Below, piece after piece: positions 25,328-33,948 of a stretch of DNA of 64,000 nt (positions within the stretch are counted from its first letter, which is position 1; each line of letters starts with the position of its first letter). The notes beneath the pieces are model-generated. The model was given only the letters and a program-made list of their open reading frames with translations, did not search any database and was not told the origin of the DNA. The stretch comes from Haloferax sp. Atlit-12N. GTDB taxonomy: Archaea > Halobacteriota > Halobacteria > Halobacteriales > Haloferacaceae. The stretch lies in assembly GCF_003383095.1 (NCBI RefSeq), contig NZ_PSYW01000003.1, forward strand, positions 62,001 through 126,000. Direction: 5' to 3'. Position numbers and translations under genes: made by a program.

Positions 25328-26266
25328 TCACAGCTCCTCACCTCCGCGGGTGTAGACCCTGAGATAGACGATAGCGAACAGGAGCAACAGCAGGAACCCG
25401 ATGACGCTGTAGGCGGCACCGAGCCCGAGATTCCCGTTCTGCAGGCCGACCTGGTAGATGTGTATCACCAGCGTCGCGGTCGTACTAATCGGACCGCCGC
25501 CTGTCATCGTCCAGATAACGTCGAAACTGACGAAGGTCCAAATCGTCGAGAGGAGCGTCGCCATCAGGATGACGCTCTTGAGTTGTGGGAGCGTAATGTA
25601 TCGGAACTGGTGCCACCGCTCAGCCCCGTCGATGGCCGCGGCCTCGTAGAGGTCCTGCGGAATCGACTGCAGACCCGCGAGGAAGATAATCGCCATGAAC
25701 GGCGTACCGATCCAGATATCCGCCACGACGACGCCCAACCACGCGATGTCGGGGTTCCCGAGAATCCCGATACCCTGCTCTATCACGCCGAGCTTGAGCA
25801 GGATGGCGTTGAGGTAGCCGAACTGTGGATGTTCTATCCACCGGAAGACGACCGCAGAGATGGCGTACGGAATTCCCCACGGGATGAGAAACGCCGTTCG
25901 GAAGAACTTCCGGCCTCGGATGTCTCCCTTGAGGTGGACTGCGATGAGCAGACCGAGTAACGTCTTTCCGGCGACGCCGACTGCGACCCACCGCCCCGTC
26001 TGCCAGAGGAGACGGTAGAAGATGTCGCTGTTGAAAATGTCGACATAGTGTTGCAACCCGACGAACGTCTCGATAGTCGAATCGGCGGGAGAACGGTACA
26101 GCGACAGGCGGAATGTCTCCAGTATCGGGTACCCTACGACGGCGACGAGAAATAACGCAGCAGGCGCTATCAAAAGGTATGCGCGGCGGTTCCGCTTGAC
26201 GTGCGCGGCGGACTGTGATAGCCGCGAATCGTCGCCTGTCTGGGTATGTTCTTCAGCGAGGCTCAT
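25328..26266 (-). CDS. ABC sugar permease (MalF type)
   Basis: 312 residues with six membrane segments, starting near residue 30 (RAYLLIAPAALFLVAVVGYPILETF). The EAA loop that docks the ATPase is visible as LYEAAAIDGAERWHQFRYITLPQLKSV. It is the first permease of a carbohydrate importer of the CUT1 class with the solute-binding protein encoded 9 bases upstream and the second, frameshifted permease immediately downstream. Confidence 0.9.
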   Translation of the reverse strand: MSLAEEHTQTGDDSRLSQSAAHVKRNRRAYLLIAPAALFLVAVVGYPILETFRLSLYRSPADSTIETFVGLQHYVDIFNSDIFYRLLWQTGRWVAVGVAGKTLLGLLIAVHLKGDIRGRKFFRTAFLIPWGIPYAISAVVFRWIEHPQFGYLNAILLKLGVIEQGIGILGNPDIAWLGVVVADIWIGTPFMAIIFLAGLQSIPQDLYEAAAIDGAERWHQFRYITLPQLKSVILMATLLSTIWTFVSFDVIWTMTGGGPISTTATLVIHIYQVGLQNGNLGLGAAYSVIGFLLLLLFAIVYLRVYTRGGEEL

Positions 26267-26275
26267 ATCGTTGCA

Positions 26276-27628
26276 TTAGTTCATCGCGTCTTCGAGGTCA
26301 CTCTGGGCGTCGTTCAAGGCCTTCTGCGGGCTCTTCTGGTCAGCGAGCGCTTCCTGTATCGCTTGGACCATCCGGTCGTTGAACTGGCTGAAATTGCTGA
26401 GTTTCGGCCGAGCACGGGCGTACTGTCCCGCCTCGACGAACGGCCCCCAGTTCTTCGACTCGGAGAAGTACTCCCGTTCGCCGACCGCCTTGACGACCGG
26501 GAGGAAGCCCTTCTGTTTCGAGTACTGGAAGCGGCGCTCCTCGTCGAAGTAGAAGCGAATCAGGTCTTGCGCGACGTCCTTGTGTTCGCTCTGGCTGAAG
26601 ATGCCCAGCGTGTCGATAGTGAACAGGCTGTACCGGCCCGCAGGACCCTTCGGGACCTGGACGATACCGTAATCGAAGTCAACCTCACCGTTCTCCTGTG
26701 ACTCGGTTATGTTGAGCCCCGTGTACACGTGCCCGATGACCATCCCGAGGTCGCCGTTCTCGAACAGTTGACGGATGTCCTGTCGGGTCGACGAAAGCGG
26801 TGAAGACTGCGTCACGCCGTGTTCGAGATGGAGGTCGGTGTAGAACGAAAGCGCCTCGACGGCGCCGTCGGAGTTGACGACGGGCATCCCCTCGTCGTCG
26901 ACCAGGTCGGCGCCGTGCGACCAGTGGTAGTGGTAGTACTGTGACCCCGTCTCGATGGCGTCGGCGCCGGCGAGACCGAGCGCTGGGATGCTCACCTCGT
27001 CGCTCTCAGTGAGGGCCTTCGCCGCCGCGAGCATATCTTCCCACGTGTCGAGCGCCGGGTTTTCCGGGTCGAGACCGGCAGCCTCGAACGCGTCTTTGTT
27101 GTAGTAGAGACACTTGTTCGACGCGGCCCACGGGACGCCGTAGTGCGAGCCGTTGTACATCGTGCCGTTGGCGACTCCCTCGGCAAACTTCTCGCCGAAC
27201 TCGCCGTCCATTAGATCGTCGACCGGTTCGAGCGCGTCCTTCCCGACGAGTTGCGGAATCCACCGAGCGGGCCAACGGCTCACGTCCGGGGCCTGTCCGC
27301 CGTCGACTCGGTTGTTCACAGTTTGCCGTGCGTTGTCCCAAGTTACACTCGTGAACTCGACGTCAACGTCGTACTCTGACTCGAAGGCGGCGTTGTTCTC
27401 CTCGAAGAACTGCTTGATGTTGTCACCGACACCCATTGTGAGGAGTTGGACGCTCTGGGTGTCGCCCCCACCCTCACCGCTGCCCTCGCCGTCAGAGCCG
27501 CTTTCGCTTCCGTCCCCGCCGCCGGTACAGCCGGCGATGGCGATCATGCCACCAGCGCCGAGCGCTTGAAGGAGCCGCCGACGGTCCAGAGTCTGTCCGC
27601 TAGCTTCTTCTGTGGTATTCTCTCGCAT
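26276..27628 (-). CDS. ABC sugar-binding protein, Tat lipoprotein
   Basis: 450 residues. The N-terminus has a Tat motif DRRRLLQALGAGGMIAIAGC ending in a lipobox cysteine, then a Gly/Ser/Asp-rich linker. The rest is a cluster B (MalE-like) solute-binding fold: EEYD-type start VQLLTMGVGDNIKQFFEENN, GGQAPDVSRWPARW, YGVPWAASNKCLYYNKDAFEAAGL and DTLGIFSQSEHKDVAQDLIRFY. The ATG at 27628 was chosen because the AT-rich ATATATAATT at 27651-27660 is a fitting TATA box; a longer frame would translate the promoter. The ligand is likely a sugar or oligosaccharide of the surrounding pathway. Confidence 0.9.
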   Translation of the reverse strand: MRENTTEEASGQTLDRRRLLQALGAGGMIAIAGCTGGGDGSESGSDGEGSGEGGGDTQSVQLLTMGVGDNIKQFFEENNAAFESEYDVDVEFTSVTWDNARQTVNNRVDGGQAPDVSRWPARWIPQLVGKDALEPVDDLMDGEFGEKFAEGVANGTMYNGSHYGVPWAASNKCLYYNKDAFEAAGLDPENPALDTWEDMLAAAKALTESDEVSIPALGLAGADAIETGSQYYHYHWSHGADLVDDEGMPVVNSDGAVEALSFYTDLHLEHGVTQSSPLSSTRQDIRQLFENGDLGMVIGHVYTGLNITESQENGEVDFDYGIVQVPKGPAGRYSLFTIDTLGIFSQSEHKDVAQDLIRFYFDEERRFQYSKQKGFLPVVKAVGEREYFSESKNWGPFVEAGQYARARPKLSNFSQFNDRMVQAIQEALADQKSPQKALNDAQSDLEDAMN

Positions 27629-27701
27629 CATCACTACCAATTGCCCCCACATATATAATTGTTTTTGTCCATATTTTATTTTTATTATGGTTGTCGGTGT
27701 C

Positions 27702-28502
27702 TCACGCGTTCTGTTCGTGAACCGCATCGAGCAGCGAGGCGAGTTCCTCGGCGATAATCGACCGAATCCGCTCTCCCTTCTCAGCGCTCGCTTCCTCGGG
27801 GAGCCCGATGGCGCCCGTCTCGGAGTACGCGTCGAACGACCGGTAGACGCTCACCGAGCCCCCGTCGAGGAGGTCCTGTCCGCCCCAGCGGTACGTCTCA
27901 CTTAGTGGTTCACCGTTCCGGGTGGACGAATCGCCGACGAGGTCGGGTCGGACCGCAAGCATGAGCGACGTTTCGAACTCGCCCCCGTGAGCCATCCCGC
28001 CGGTCTCGGTATCTCGAAGCGCCTCGATTCGGTCAGTCGCCAGCTCGAAGTAGGTCGTTCCGAGCACCTCGGCGTCGGTCTCGACGCCGACCGTGCTGAC
28101 TACGGACCCGATGAGGGGTCCGTTGCCGCCGTGGCCGTTGACGAACAACACGGCGTCGAAGTCGTTTTGAAGTCCCGTGTTCGCGATGTCCTCGAGCGTC
28201 GCGCGAATCGTTTCGAAATCTAACGACAGCGTCCCGCCGAAGGTGAGATGGTGTGGTGAGAACCCACTCCACACTGTCGGCGAGACGACGACGGGGAGAC
28301 CGTCGGTCTGCTCGACCGCAGAATCGACCATCGCCTCGACCAAGAGAGAGTCGGTCACCACCGGCAAATGTTCGCCATGCTGTTCGATGCTCCCTACCGG
28401 AATCACCAGAATCGATCCCGGTTTCGCTCCTATCTCTCGGACCTCTGCCGCGGTCATTCCTGCCCACTCGTGCTCGCGTCGTCCGATTGAGTCATACATC
28501 AT
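27702..28502 (-). CDS. Creatininase family hydrolase
   Basis: 266 residues with the family's metal-binding sites: Glu and His in GSIEQHGEHLPVVTD, Asp in that stretch, NGHGGNGP, and Glu in HGGEFETSLML. Members hydrolyse cyclic amides or related ring compounds. In sugar and inositol pathways one relative opens a keto-lactone-like product, and the archaeal ArfB acts in flavin synthesis. The gene lies between the ABC ATPase gene (1 base gap) and the solute-binding protein, so hydrolysis of an imported sugar derivative or lactone is the best inference. Start at 28502, or the next ATG codon at 28499. Confidence 0.85.
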   Translation of the reverse strand: MMYDSIGRREHEWAGMTAAEVREIGAKPGSILVIPVGSIEQHGEHLPVVTDSLLVEAMVDSAVEQTDGLPVVVSPTVWSGFSPHHLTFGGTLSLDFETIRATLEDIANTGLQNDFDAVLFVNGHGGNGPLIGSVVSTVGVETDAEVLGTTYFELATDRIEALRDTETGGMAHGGEFETSLMLAVRPDLVGDSSTRNGEPLSETYRWGGQDLLDGGSVSVYRSFDAYSETGAIGLPEEASAEKGERIRSIIAEELASLLDAVHEQNA

Positions 28503-28503
28503 G

Positions 28504-29601
28504 TCAGGCTGAGTCCGTCAGTTGCGTCTCGTTAACTGGTACGCGCGCGCCGTCGCTACCAAAGAGGTGCATGTCGTCCACGTCGAACCCGAGCGTTATC
28601 TCGTCCCCGGTGGTTGGTCGAAACTCACTTTCGACCCGCGCGACGACCTCGGACGAACCCCGGGCCGTCTGCAGGTAGAGGAAGTTGTCCGAACCGACCG
28701 GTTCGACGACGTCGACGACTGTTTCGACGTAGCCTCCCTCGCGGTCCGGCGTGAGGTCTTCCGGTCGGACGCCCAGCGTGTACTCACCAGAGGGAATGTC
28801 GACATCCAGCGTGAACTCGAAGCTCGGGGATTCGAAGCGAACGCCGCCGTCGTCGTCCGTTGCGGTCACCTCGAAGAAGTTCATCGAGGGCGACCCGATG
28901 AAGCCGGCGACGAACTCGTTGTTGGGCTCGTCGTAGCACCGCTCCGGGGGGTCGACCTGCTGGAGTTTGCCGTCGTTGAGGATGACGATACGGTCGGCCA
29001 TCGTCATCGCCTCCGTCTGGTCGTGAGTGACGTACACTGTCGTGACACCGAGGTCCTCCTGAATCCGCTGGATCTCCGTCCGCATCTGCGTCCGGAGCTT
29101 GGCGTCCAAGTTCGAAAGCGGCTCGTCCATCAGGAACACGTCAGGGTCGCGCACGATGGCTCTCCCGAGTGCGACCCGCTGTTGCTGACCGCCCGAGAGC
29201 TGTTTCGGAAGGTCGTCTAACAGCTCCGAAATCTCCAGCATCTCGGCGGCATCCTCGACACGATCCCGGACCTCGCCGTCGTCTTCACCGGCGAGACGCA
29301 GCCCGAAGGACATGTTCTCGCGGACGGTCATGTGTGGGTACAGCGCGTATGACTGGAACACCATCGCGATGTTCCGGTCCTGCGGCCGCACGTCGTTGAC
29401 GACGTGCTCGCCGATGGCGATCTCACCGCCGGTGACGGTCTCGAGGCCCGCCACCATCCTGAGCGTCGTCGACTTCCCGCACCCGGACGGTCCGACGACG
29501 ACGACGAACTCCCCGTCGTCGACGGTGAGGTCCAACCCCTCGACGGCGAGGATGTCCCCGTCGTACTCCTTACTCACGTTCGATAGTCTTACCTGGCTCA
29601 T
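28504..29601 (-). CDS. ABC sugar transporter ATPase (MalK/UgpC type)
   Basis: 365 residues. Walker A GPSGCGKST (about 38-46), Q-loop in MVFQSYALYP, signature LSGGQQQRVALGRAI, Walker B VFLMDEPLSNLDA and the switch VYVTHDQTEAM. The C-terminal 120 residues form the OB-like regulatory domain of CUT1 ATPases, including GVRPEDLT. It energises the two permeases at 24470-26266. A TATA-like TTTATTAT (complement of 29631-29638) precedes the ATG. The gene begins the operon that continues into the creatininase-family gene. Confidence 0.92.
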   Translation of the reverse strand: MSQVRLSNVSKEYDGDILAVEGLDLTVDDGEFVVVVGPSGCGKSTTLRMVAGLETVTGGEIAIGEHVVNDVRPQDRNIAMVFQSYALYPHMTVRENMSFGLRLAGEDDGEVRDRVEDAAEMLEISELLDDLPKQLSGGQQQRVALGRAIVRDPDVFLMDEPLSNLDAKLRTQMRTEIQRIQEDLGVTTVYVTHDQTEAMTMADRIVILNDGKLQQVDPPERCYDEPNNEFVAGFIGSPSMNFFEVTATDDDGGVRFESPSFEFTLDVDIPSGEYTLGVRPEDLTPDREGGYVETVVDVVEPVGSDNFLYLQTARGSSEVVARVESEFRPTTGDEITLGFDVDDMHLFGSDGARVPVNETQLTDSA

Positions 29602-30105
29602 GTCGGCTGAGGACTACTCCTCAATCCTGCATAATAAATGTTGGTGATGGAAGTCAACGACGCGCTCCCAACGGTGTTGAATCGCAGTCGGCGCCGCTGC
29701 GGTCTTCTCGACACCCCAGTCGTCGGGTGAAGCGTCTGTCCGGTCATCGGTTCTTGCCTCCCCATGCGTCTAACCGAGGGACTCAGCGGTGGTCTTCCCG
29801 AAATCATCATGGTCGGCACGCTGTATTCAACACGGTCGAAAATGGAGAACCTTGACGTACGCCTACACTCCCGTTGACATTCAGCGAACACGGCTTCTCA
29901 ACCGGTATTTCGGCCTGTTCACCGGACGCGGTTTCGCTCTCGGATTCGGCGTGTTCGGAAAATACGCATTGGAATGCGGTAAAAATAGCATGTTACTCGC
30001 TGTACTTTTTTCTGTGGTGAATACTCGGGATGTTCTTCCCGAGAGAGTTGAATACCAGTTGAACAGGGGGAAAATACTTTCACCGAGTGCGGGAAAGACC
30101 GTATC
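29602..30105. other. Divergent control region between the ABC operon and the second IclR gene
   Basis: 504 bases without a supported gene. It contains the TATA of the ABC ATPase gene at its left end, a palindrome at 30024-30043, and a TATA-like GAAAATACTTT about 27 bases before the IclR start at 30106. The middle shows nothing recognisable. Confidence 0.55.
30024..30043. promoter_or_regulatory. Palindrome CTCGGGA-N6-TCCCGAG
   Basis: Perfect 7-base arms with a 6-base spacer, 63 bases before the IclR start. Candidate operator for this regulator; a transcript hairpin is also possible. It differs from the sites found near the first IclR gene. Confidence 0.45.
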
Positions 30106-30888
30106 ATGTCCGATGGCAACGTCAAAACAATACGCGCGGTCGAAACGACGTTCGAGATTCTCGACGCTCTCAGTGGCGTCGAACCGGCCGGCCTCTCGGA
30201 ACTCGCGTCGACAGTCGACATTCCGGCAAGCACGATTTACGTCCACCTCAACACGCTCGTCGAACAGGGCTTCGTCGTCAAAGACGCCGGAGAGTACCGT
30301 CGCTCATTTCGCTTTCTTGAGGTCGGCGGAGACATCCGGCAGCGAGTCGACATCGCTCGGCTACTCAGGAATAAGGTCGAAGAACTCAGCCGAGTGACGG
30401 GCGAGATAGTCGGTGCCGCGGTCGAGGAAAACGGGAAACGAGTCATTCTGTATCGAAGCACCGGGGAGAAGGCCGCGGCGGACGAGATTCCGATCGGGAA
30501 TCGCACGGAGATGCATTGGACCTCGCTTGGAAAGGCAATCTTAGCGTACCTCCCCGAGGCTCGCCGGGCGGAAATCGTCGAGCGACACGGCCTCCCGTCG
30601 GGGACGAACAGGACCGTTAGCTCGCTGGCGGAACTCGAAGACTCGCTCGCGCGGGTCCGTGAACGGGGCTACGCCATCGACGACGAGGAACACCTCCGTG
30701 GTATTCGAGGTATCGCCGTTCCGCTTCTCGATAAGAACGGAAAGGTCAAGGCGTCTATCGGCGTGACCGGGCCACGAGACCGGTTCACCCCCGCCTACAT
30801 GTCGGAGCTGCTGAACGTACTGCAGTACAGCAAAAACGAACTCGAAGTGCGTAACCAGTACTCCGAGTACACGACCATAGACGGGTGA
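30106..30888 (+). CDS. IclR family transcriptional regulator
   Basis: 260 residues. Winged helix (about 8-70: FEILDALSGVEPAGLSELASTVDIPASTIYVHLNTLVEQGFVV) and C-terminal effector domain with VTGEIVGAAVEENGKRVILY and MHWTSLGKAILAYLPEA. It is divergent from the ABC/creatininase operon, the standard arrangement for a local regulator. It is clearly a paralogue of the IclR protein at 5571-6344, sharing the same domain order and several identical stretches. The effector is unknown, probably a sugar acid or keto-sugar acid. Confidence 0.9.
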   Translation: MSDGNVKTIRAVETTFEILDALSGVEPAGLSELASTVDIPASTIYVHLNTLVEQGFVVKDAGEYRRSFRFLEVGGDIRQRVDIARLLRNKVEELSRVTGEIVGAAVEENGKRVILYRSTGEKAAADEIPIGNRTEMHWTSLGKAILAYLPEARRAEIVERHGLPSGTNRTVSSLAELEDSLARVRERGYAIDDEEHLRGIRGIAVPLLDKNGKVKASIGVTGPRDRFTPAYMSELLNVLQYSKNELEVRNQYSEYTTIDG

Positions 30889-31353
30889 TTACCACTCGTC
30901 GTGAGTGAATTACAAAACTATGTCTGTAATGAAATATGAGAGATACGATGGGTATCGTTCGTCTCGGAGTCTTGCCGGCCTTCCGGCCGAGCAAACCGAC
31001 AAAGCCACGACGCGTCGGTAGAGTCACCACGGAGAAAGTATTGTACGAATTAAGAAATTCTAGTACGGAAGTAACTCCCTCCGTATCGCTGACGAAGCGA
31101 CCATTTGGTTGACGGCAGATTCACAGCCATCACACACGTGATGATATTTGTACTAATTTGATATATAAAATCAGAGAAACGAATACTTATTTCCACATTT
31201 CTAGTCAGAAGTTGCGTCTAGTCATCTCTGTACGACTCGCGAGATTACCTGCGGCGGTATAAACCATTCAGTTTCGAATACCCATAGGAGATAATGACGA
31301 CAGATAAAATTGAATAAAACGACCAATACCATTGGGCCGAGAGGGCTGCGAAC
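30889..31353. other. Intergenic region with no recognised feature
   Basis: 465 bases between the IclR gene and the convergent mobA gene, AT-rich from about 31040 to 31330. No reading frame, RNA gene or clear terminator was found. A short GC-rich hairpin GCCGG-CCTT-CCGGC occurs near 30975. Confidence 0.5.
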
Positions 31354-31989
31354 TTACGCACCAAACCGCTGACGGAGCGCACCGAGTTCCGCTCGCGTGT
31401 TCACGTTCGCTATCGACGCTTCGAGCGAGAGAGAGTCGGGTACCGACGACGGGTCAACGCGGTCGACCGAGAGTTCGGAGACGAGGGCTCGGAGGCTGTT
31501 CGAATCAAGCCGCCGGTCGCATCGCGCCGCCAACGCCGACGTTCGGTAGACTCCGTGGAGGAGTTGTCGACGACCCGCCGAATCGACCGGGAGCGTCGCG
31601 TCAGCACCTGAACCGGCGTGGCGGTCGATGAGCCACGACACGGCCGCGACCGACAACAGCGGCATATCGCAACCGCAGACGAAGACGTGGTCGGTCGAAA
31701 CCGTGTCGAGCGCGGCACAGAGGCCGGCGACGGGGCCGTTACACCAGTCCGCGTCCGCGACGTACCGCACTGGATCGCTGTCGGTCAGTACGCGGTCCAC
31801 AACCGTGCGTTTGTCGCGCGCCCCCGCGGCGACGATCGGTCGGCGTCTCGTCGCCGCTCGGACGCGCCGGACGACGCGTTCGACGAGCGGACGTCCATCG
31901 AAGGTGGCCGCCGCCTTGCACTCCTCGCCGAACCGCTCGCTCCGGCCTCCGGCGAGCACGACGCCGGTCACCGGTGGCTGTCGTTCCAT
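31354..31989 (-). CDS. mobA: Molybdenum cofactor guanylyltransferase
   Basis: 211 residues. The nucleotidyltransferase signature GVVLAGGRSERFGEECKAAATFDGRPLVERV stands at the N-terminus, with metal-binding FVCGCDMPLLSVAAVSWLI (usually CDxP) in the middle and the QLLHGVYRTSAL and SIANVNTRAEL regions later. MobA attaches GMP to molybdopterin for enzymes such as nitrate or DMSO reductases. The lysine of the usual GxxSRRMGxxK motif is present as ECK. The next gene upstream on this strand is an Mrp-type ATPase, 10 bases away, suggesting a joint role in cofactor supply for a metalloenzyme outside the window. Confidence 0.85.
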   Translation of the reverse strand: MERQPPVTGVVLAGGRSERFGEECKAAATFDGRPLVERVVRRVRAATRRRPIVAAGARDKRTVVDRVLTDSDPVRYVADADWCNGPVAGLCAALDTVSTDHVFVCGCDMPLLSVAAVSWLIDRHAGSGADATLPVDSAGRRQLLHGVYRTSALAARCDRRLDSNSLRALVSELSVDRVDPSSVPDSLSLEASIANVNTRAELGALRQRFGA

Positions 31990-31999
31990 CGGTCCTCGA

Positions 32000-33298
32000 T
32001 TACGGTTTCGTCGCAGTCAACAGCCAGTCGTTCGGCGTTCGTCGTTCGACGCAGAACCCGTCGATTTCTGCGGGGTCGCGGTCGGTCAGTCCGCCGAGGA
32101 ACCGTCGGACGGGCGTCGGGTCGCGGTCGCTGACGAGTGCGAACGTTTCGCCGCTCGCGAGCTCAGTGAACCGTTCTGCGACCCGCTCCTTCCGTCGCTC
32201 CGGCGGGTCTCCACGGATGTCGAGTGCGTCGTCGGGAGCGTCGACGTCCCACGCGGTCGCCGCCGCCTCGGAGACCGACTCCGCGAGTGTCTCGAACGCC
32301 GGTTCGGCGTCGCCGGGCGCGGGCGTCTCCTGAAACTGCGGGGAAAACGGGAGTTCGGCGAGCACCGTCGCGTCAAGGCGTTCGCTGGCGGCCTCACCCG
32401 GAAAGAGCTGGTGGGTGTCGCCGCAGGAGGGGCAGGCGAACTCGCGCATATTGACGACCGCCCCGAGAACCGGAACCCCGTTGTCGCGGAAGAGTTCGAT
32501 GCTCCGCGCCGTGTCCTCGAGGCTCGACTCGAAGGGCGTAGTCACAACGACGACGCCATCGACGGAAATCTCTTGTAGCGTCGTCAGGACCACGTCGCCA
32601 GTCCCCGGTGGAAGGTCCAACACGAGGGTGTCGTCGGCGCTCCAGGCGGTGTCCGCGAACAGTTCGGTCAGCGCGTCGTGCGCCATCGCGCCCCGCCACG
32701 CCAGCGGCGCGCCCGACTCCATTAACCCGACGCTCATCACGTCAAGCGAGGCGTCGGGGCCCGTCACCGAAACGGGGAGCGGATGCCCCTCGTCGTCCGA
32801 GTGAACGGGGCCGTCGACGTTGAGCAACGACGGAACGTTCGGGCCGTGGATGTCCGCGTCGAACAGCCCGGCTGAATGCTCGCCGGCGAGTGCGCACGCT
32901 AGACCGGTCGAGACGGTCGATTTCCCGACGCCACCCTTGGCACTGGCGACGGCGATGACGGTGTCGAACGCGTCCACGCCAGTCGCATCGTCGCCGGACG
33001 ACGGCGAGACGGGTTCGACGTGCGCACTCTCGACTGCGGGCACGTCGCGGACCGCCTGCGCCATCGTTCGCATGACCTGCGTCGCGTTCGCGTTGTCGAA
33101 CTCCGTCACGGCCGCGTGGACGGTCACGCTGTCCCCGTCGACGGCTATCGATTCGACCAGTCCGGCCTCGAAAACGTCGAGGTCGGCATCGGGGTCTCGG
33201 ACGGCTCGGAGCGCCGATTCGACGCGGTCTCGAAGCTCGGGCACGGTGTCTGGCTCGCTATTCGCCGGGTCGTGGTTCGTCGGTTCGTGTTCGCTCAT
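32000..33298 (-). CDS. Mrp/NBP35 family ATPase with MIP18 and DUF2249-like domains
   Basis: 432 residues in three parts. Residues 20-110 match the MIP18 (DUF59) domain. Residues 125-350 are the P-loop ATPase: ASAKGGVGKSTVSTGLA, FDADIHGPNVPSLL, VLDLPPGTGDVVLT and the paired cysteines in FACPSCGDTH. The last 75 residues (LDIRGDPPERRKERVAERF...GETFALVSDRDPTPVRRFL) resemble DUF2249. Mrp proteins carry iron-sulfur clusters to target proteins. The extra DUF2249 end and mobA next door suggest assembly of a molybdenum/iron-sulfur enzyme. The ATG at 33298 starts just before the MIP18 part; a longer frame upstream is an artefact of GC-rich sequence. Confidence 0.85.
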   Translation of the reverse strand: MSEHEPTNHDPANSEPDTVPELRDRVESALRAVRDPDADLDVFEAGLVESIAVDGDSVTVHAAVTEFDNANATQVMRTMAQAVRDVPAVESAHVEPVSPSSGDDATGVDAFDTVIAVASAKGGVGKSTVSTGLACALAGEHSAGLFDADIHGPNVPSLLNVDGPVHSDDEGHPLPVSVTGPDASLDVMSVGLMESGAPLAWRGAMAHDALTELFADTAWSADDTLVLDLPPGTGDVVLTTLQEISVDGVVVVTTPFESSLEDTARSIELFRDNGVPVLGAVVNMREFACPSCGDTHQLFPGEAASERLDATVLAELPFSPQFQETPAPGDAEPAFETLAESVSEAAATAWDVDAPDDALDIRGDPPERRKERVAERFTELASGETFALVSDRDPTPVRRFLGGLTDRDPAEIDGFCVERRTPNDWLLTATKP

Positions 33299-33300
33299 GG

Positions 33301-33948
33301 TCAGAGGTTCGGGGTTCGGTTGAGGTCGTCTTCGCCGGGCAGGGTGCGGTCGGTCTCGTCGAGGACGCCCGTGAACTGGCGACGGAAACTCCCGGAATCG
33401 ACCTCTTGGGCCCGGACCGCCGTTTCTCGCACGACGCTCTGTTCGTCGTCGGCGAGTCGGGACAGCGCCTCGGCCGCCCGGTCGGTTTCGACCCCGCCGA
33501 GCAGGTGCGCCGCCCACTCTCGCACCCGCTCGCTCGGGTCGTCGGCGGCGGCAACGAGCGCGTCACACGCGCCCTCGCCGCGGAGTTTGAAAAGCGAGAC
33601 GAGCGCGTTTCGCCGGGCGGCGTGGTGCTCGTCGTCAAGCGCGGCTTCGATGACCGCTTCGTGTGCTGCCCGGTCCAGGCGGTCGAGCGCGAACGCGGGC
33701 GACGTGTCCGTCGTGACGGCGTTCAGGTCTCGACAGCCGAAGCTGTTGCTGGGAAACGAGGGGGTGATGAACTGCATCTCCTCGGGCCACTGTCGAAACG
33801 ACGCGCCGACGTCGTCTCGCTCCAGAATCGCGTAAGAGTCGAGGGCGAGGGCTTCGAGAACGACGCCAATACCGACGCCAGCGGCACCTGCGCCGACGAT
33901 AACGGCGTCGAGCGACTCGTCCGTTTGGGGGGTCGTTGGGGCCACCAT
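33301..33948 (-). CDS. Chimeric protein: start of a flavin oxidoreductase fused to HEAT repeats
   Basis: 215 residues. Residues 10-75 are the beginning of a FAD/NAD(P) oxidoreductase: dinucleotide motif VIVGAGAAGVGIG, ERDDVGASFRQWPEEMQFITPSFPSNSFG and NAVTTDTSPAFALDR. There the enzyme ends abruptly and HEAT-type helices follow (EAVIEAALDDEHHAARRNALVSL, VREWAAHLLG, VVRETAVRAQE) to the end. The remaining 300-odd residues of a normal oxidoreductase are missing, so it cannot be a working one. The junction repeats LDRLDR, which hints at a deletion between short repeats. It shares a 61-base promoter with the divergent CobW gene. Whether the fusion has a function is unknown. Confidence 0.75.
   Translation of the reverse strand: MVAPTTPQTDESLDAVIVGAGAAGVGIGVVLEALALDSYAILERDDVGASFRQWPEEMQFITPSFPSNSFGCRDLNAVTTDTSPAFALDRLDRAAHEAVIEAALDDEHHAARRNALVSLFKLRGEGACDALVAAADDPSERVREWAAHLLGGVETDRAAEALSRLADDEQSVVRETAVRAQEVDSGSFRRQFTGVLDETDRTLPGEDDLNRTPNL

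Noticed and set aside
30965-30990. GC-rich hairpin GCCGG-CCTT-CCGGC as a terminator
   Set aside because: Arms of only 5 bases and no T-run; not convincing as a terminator.
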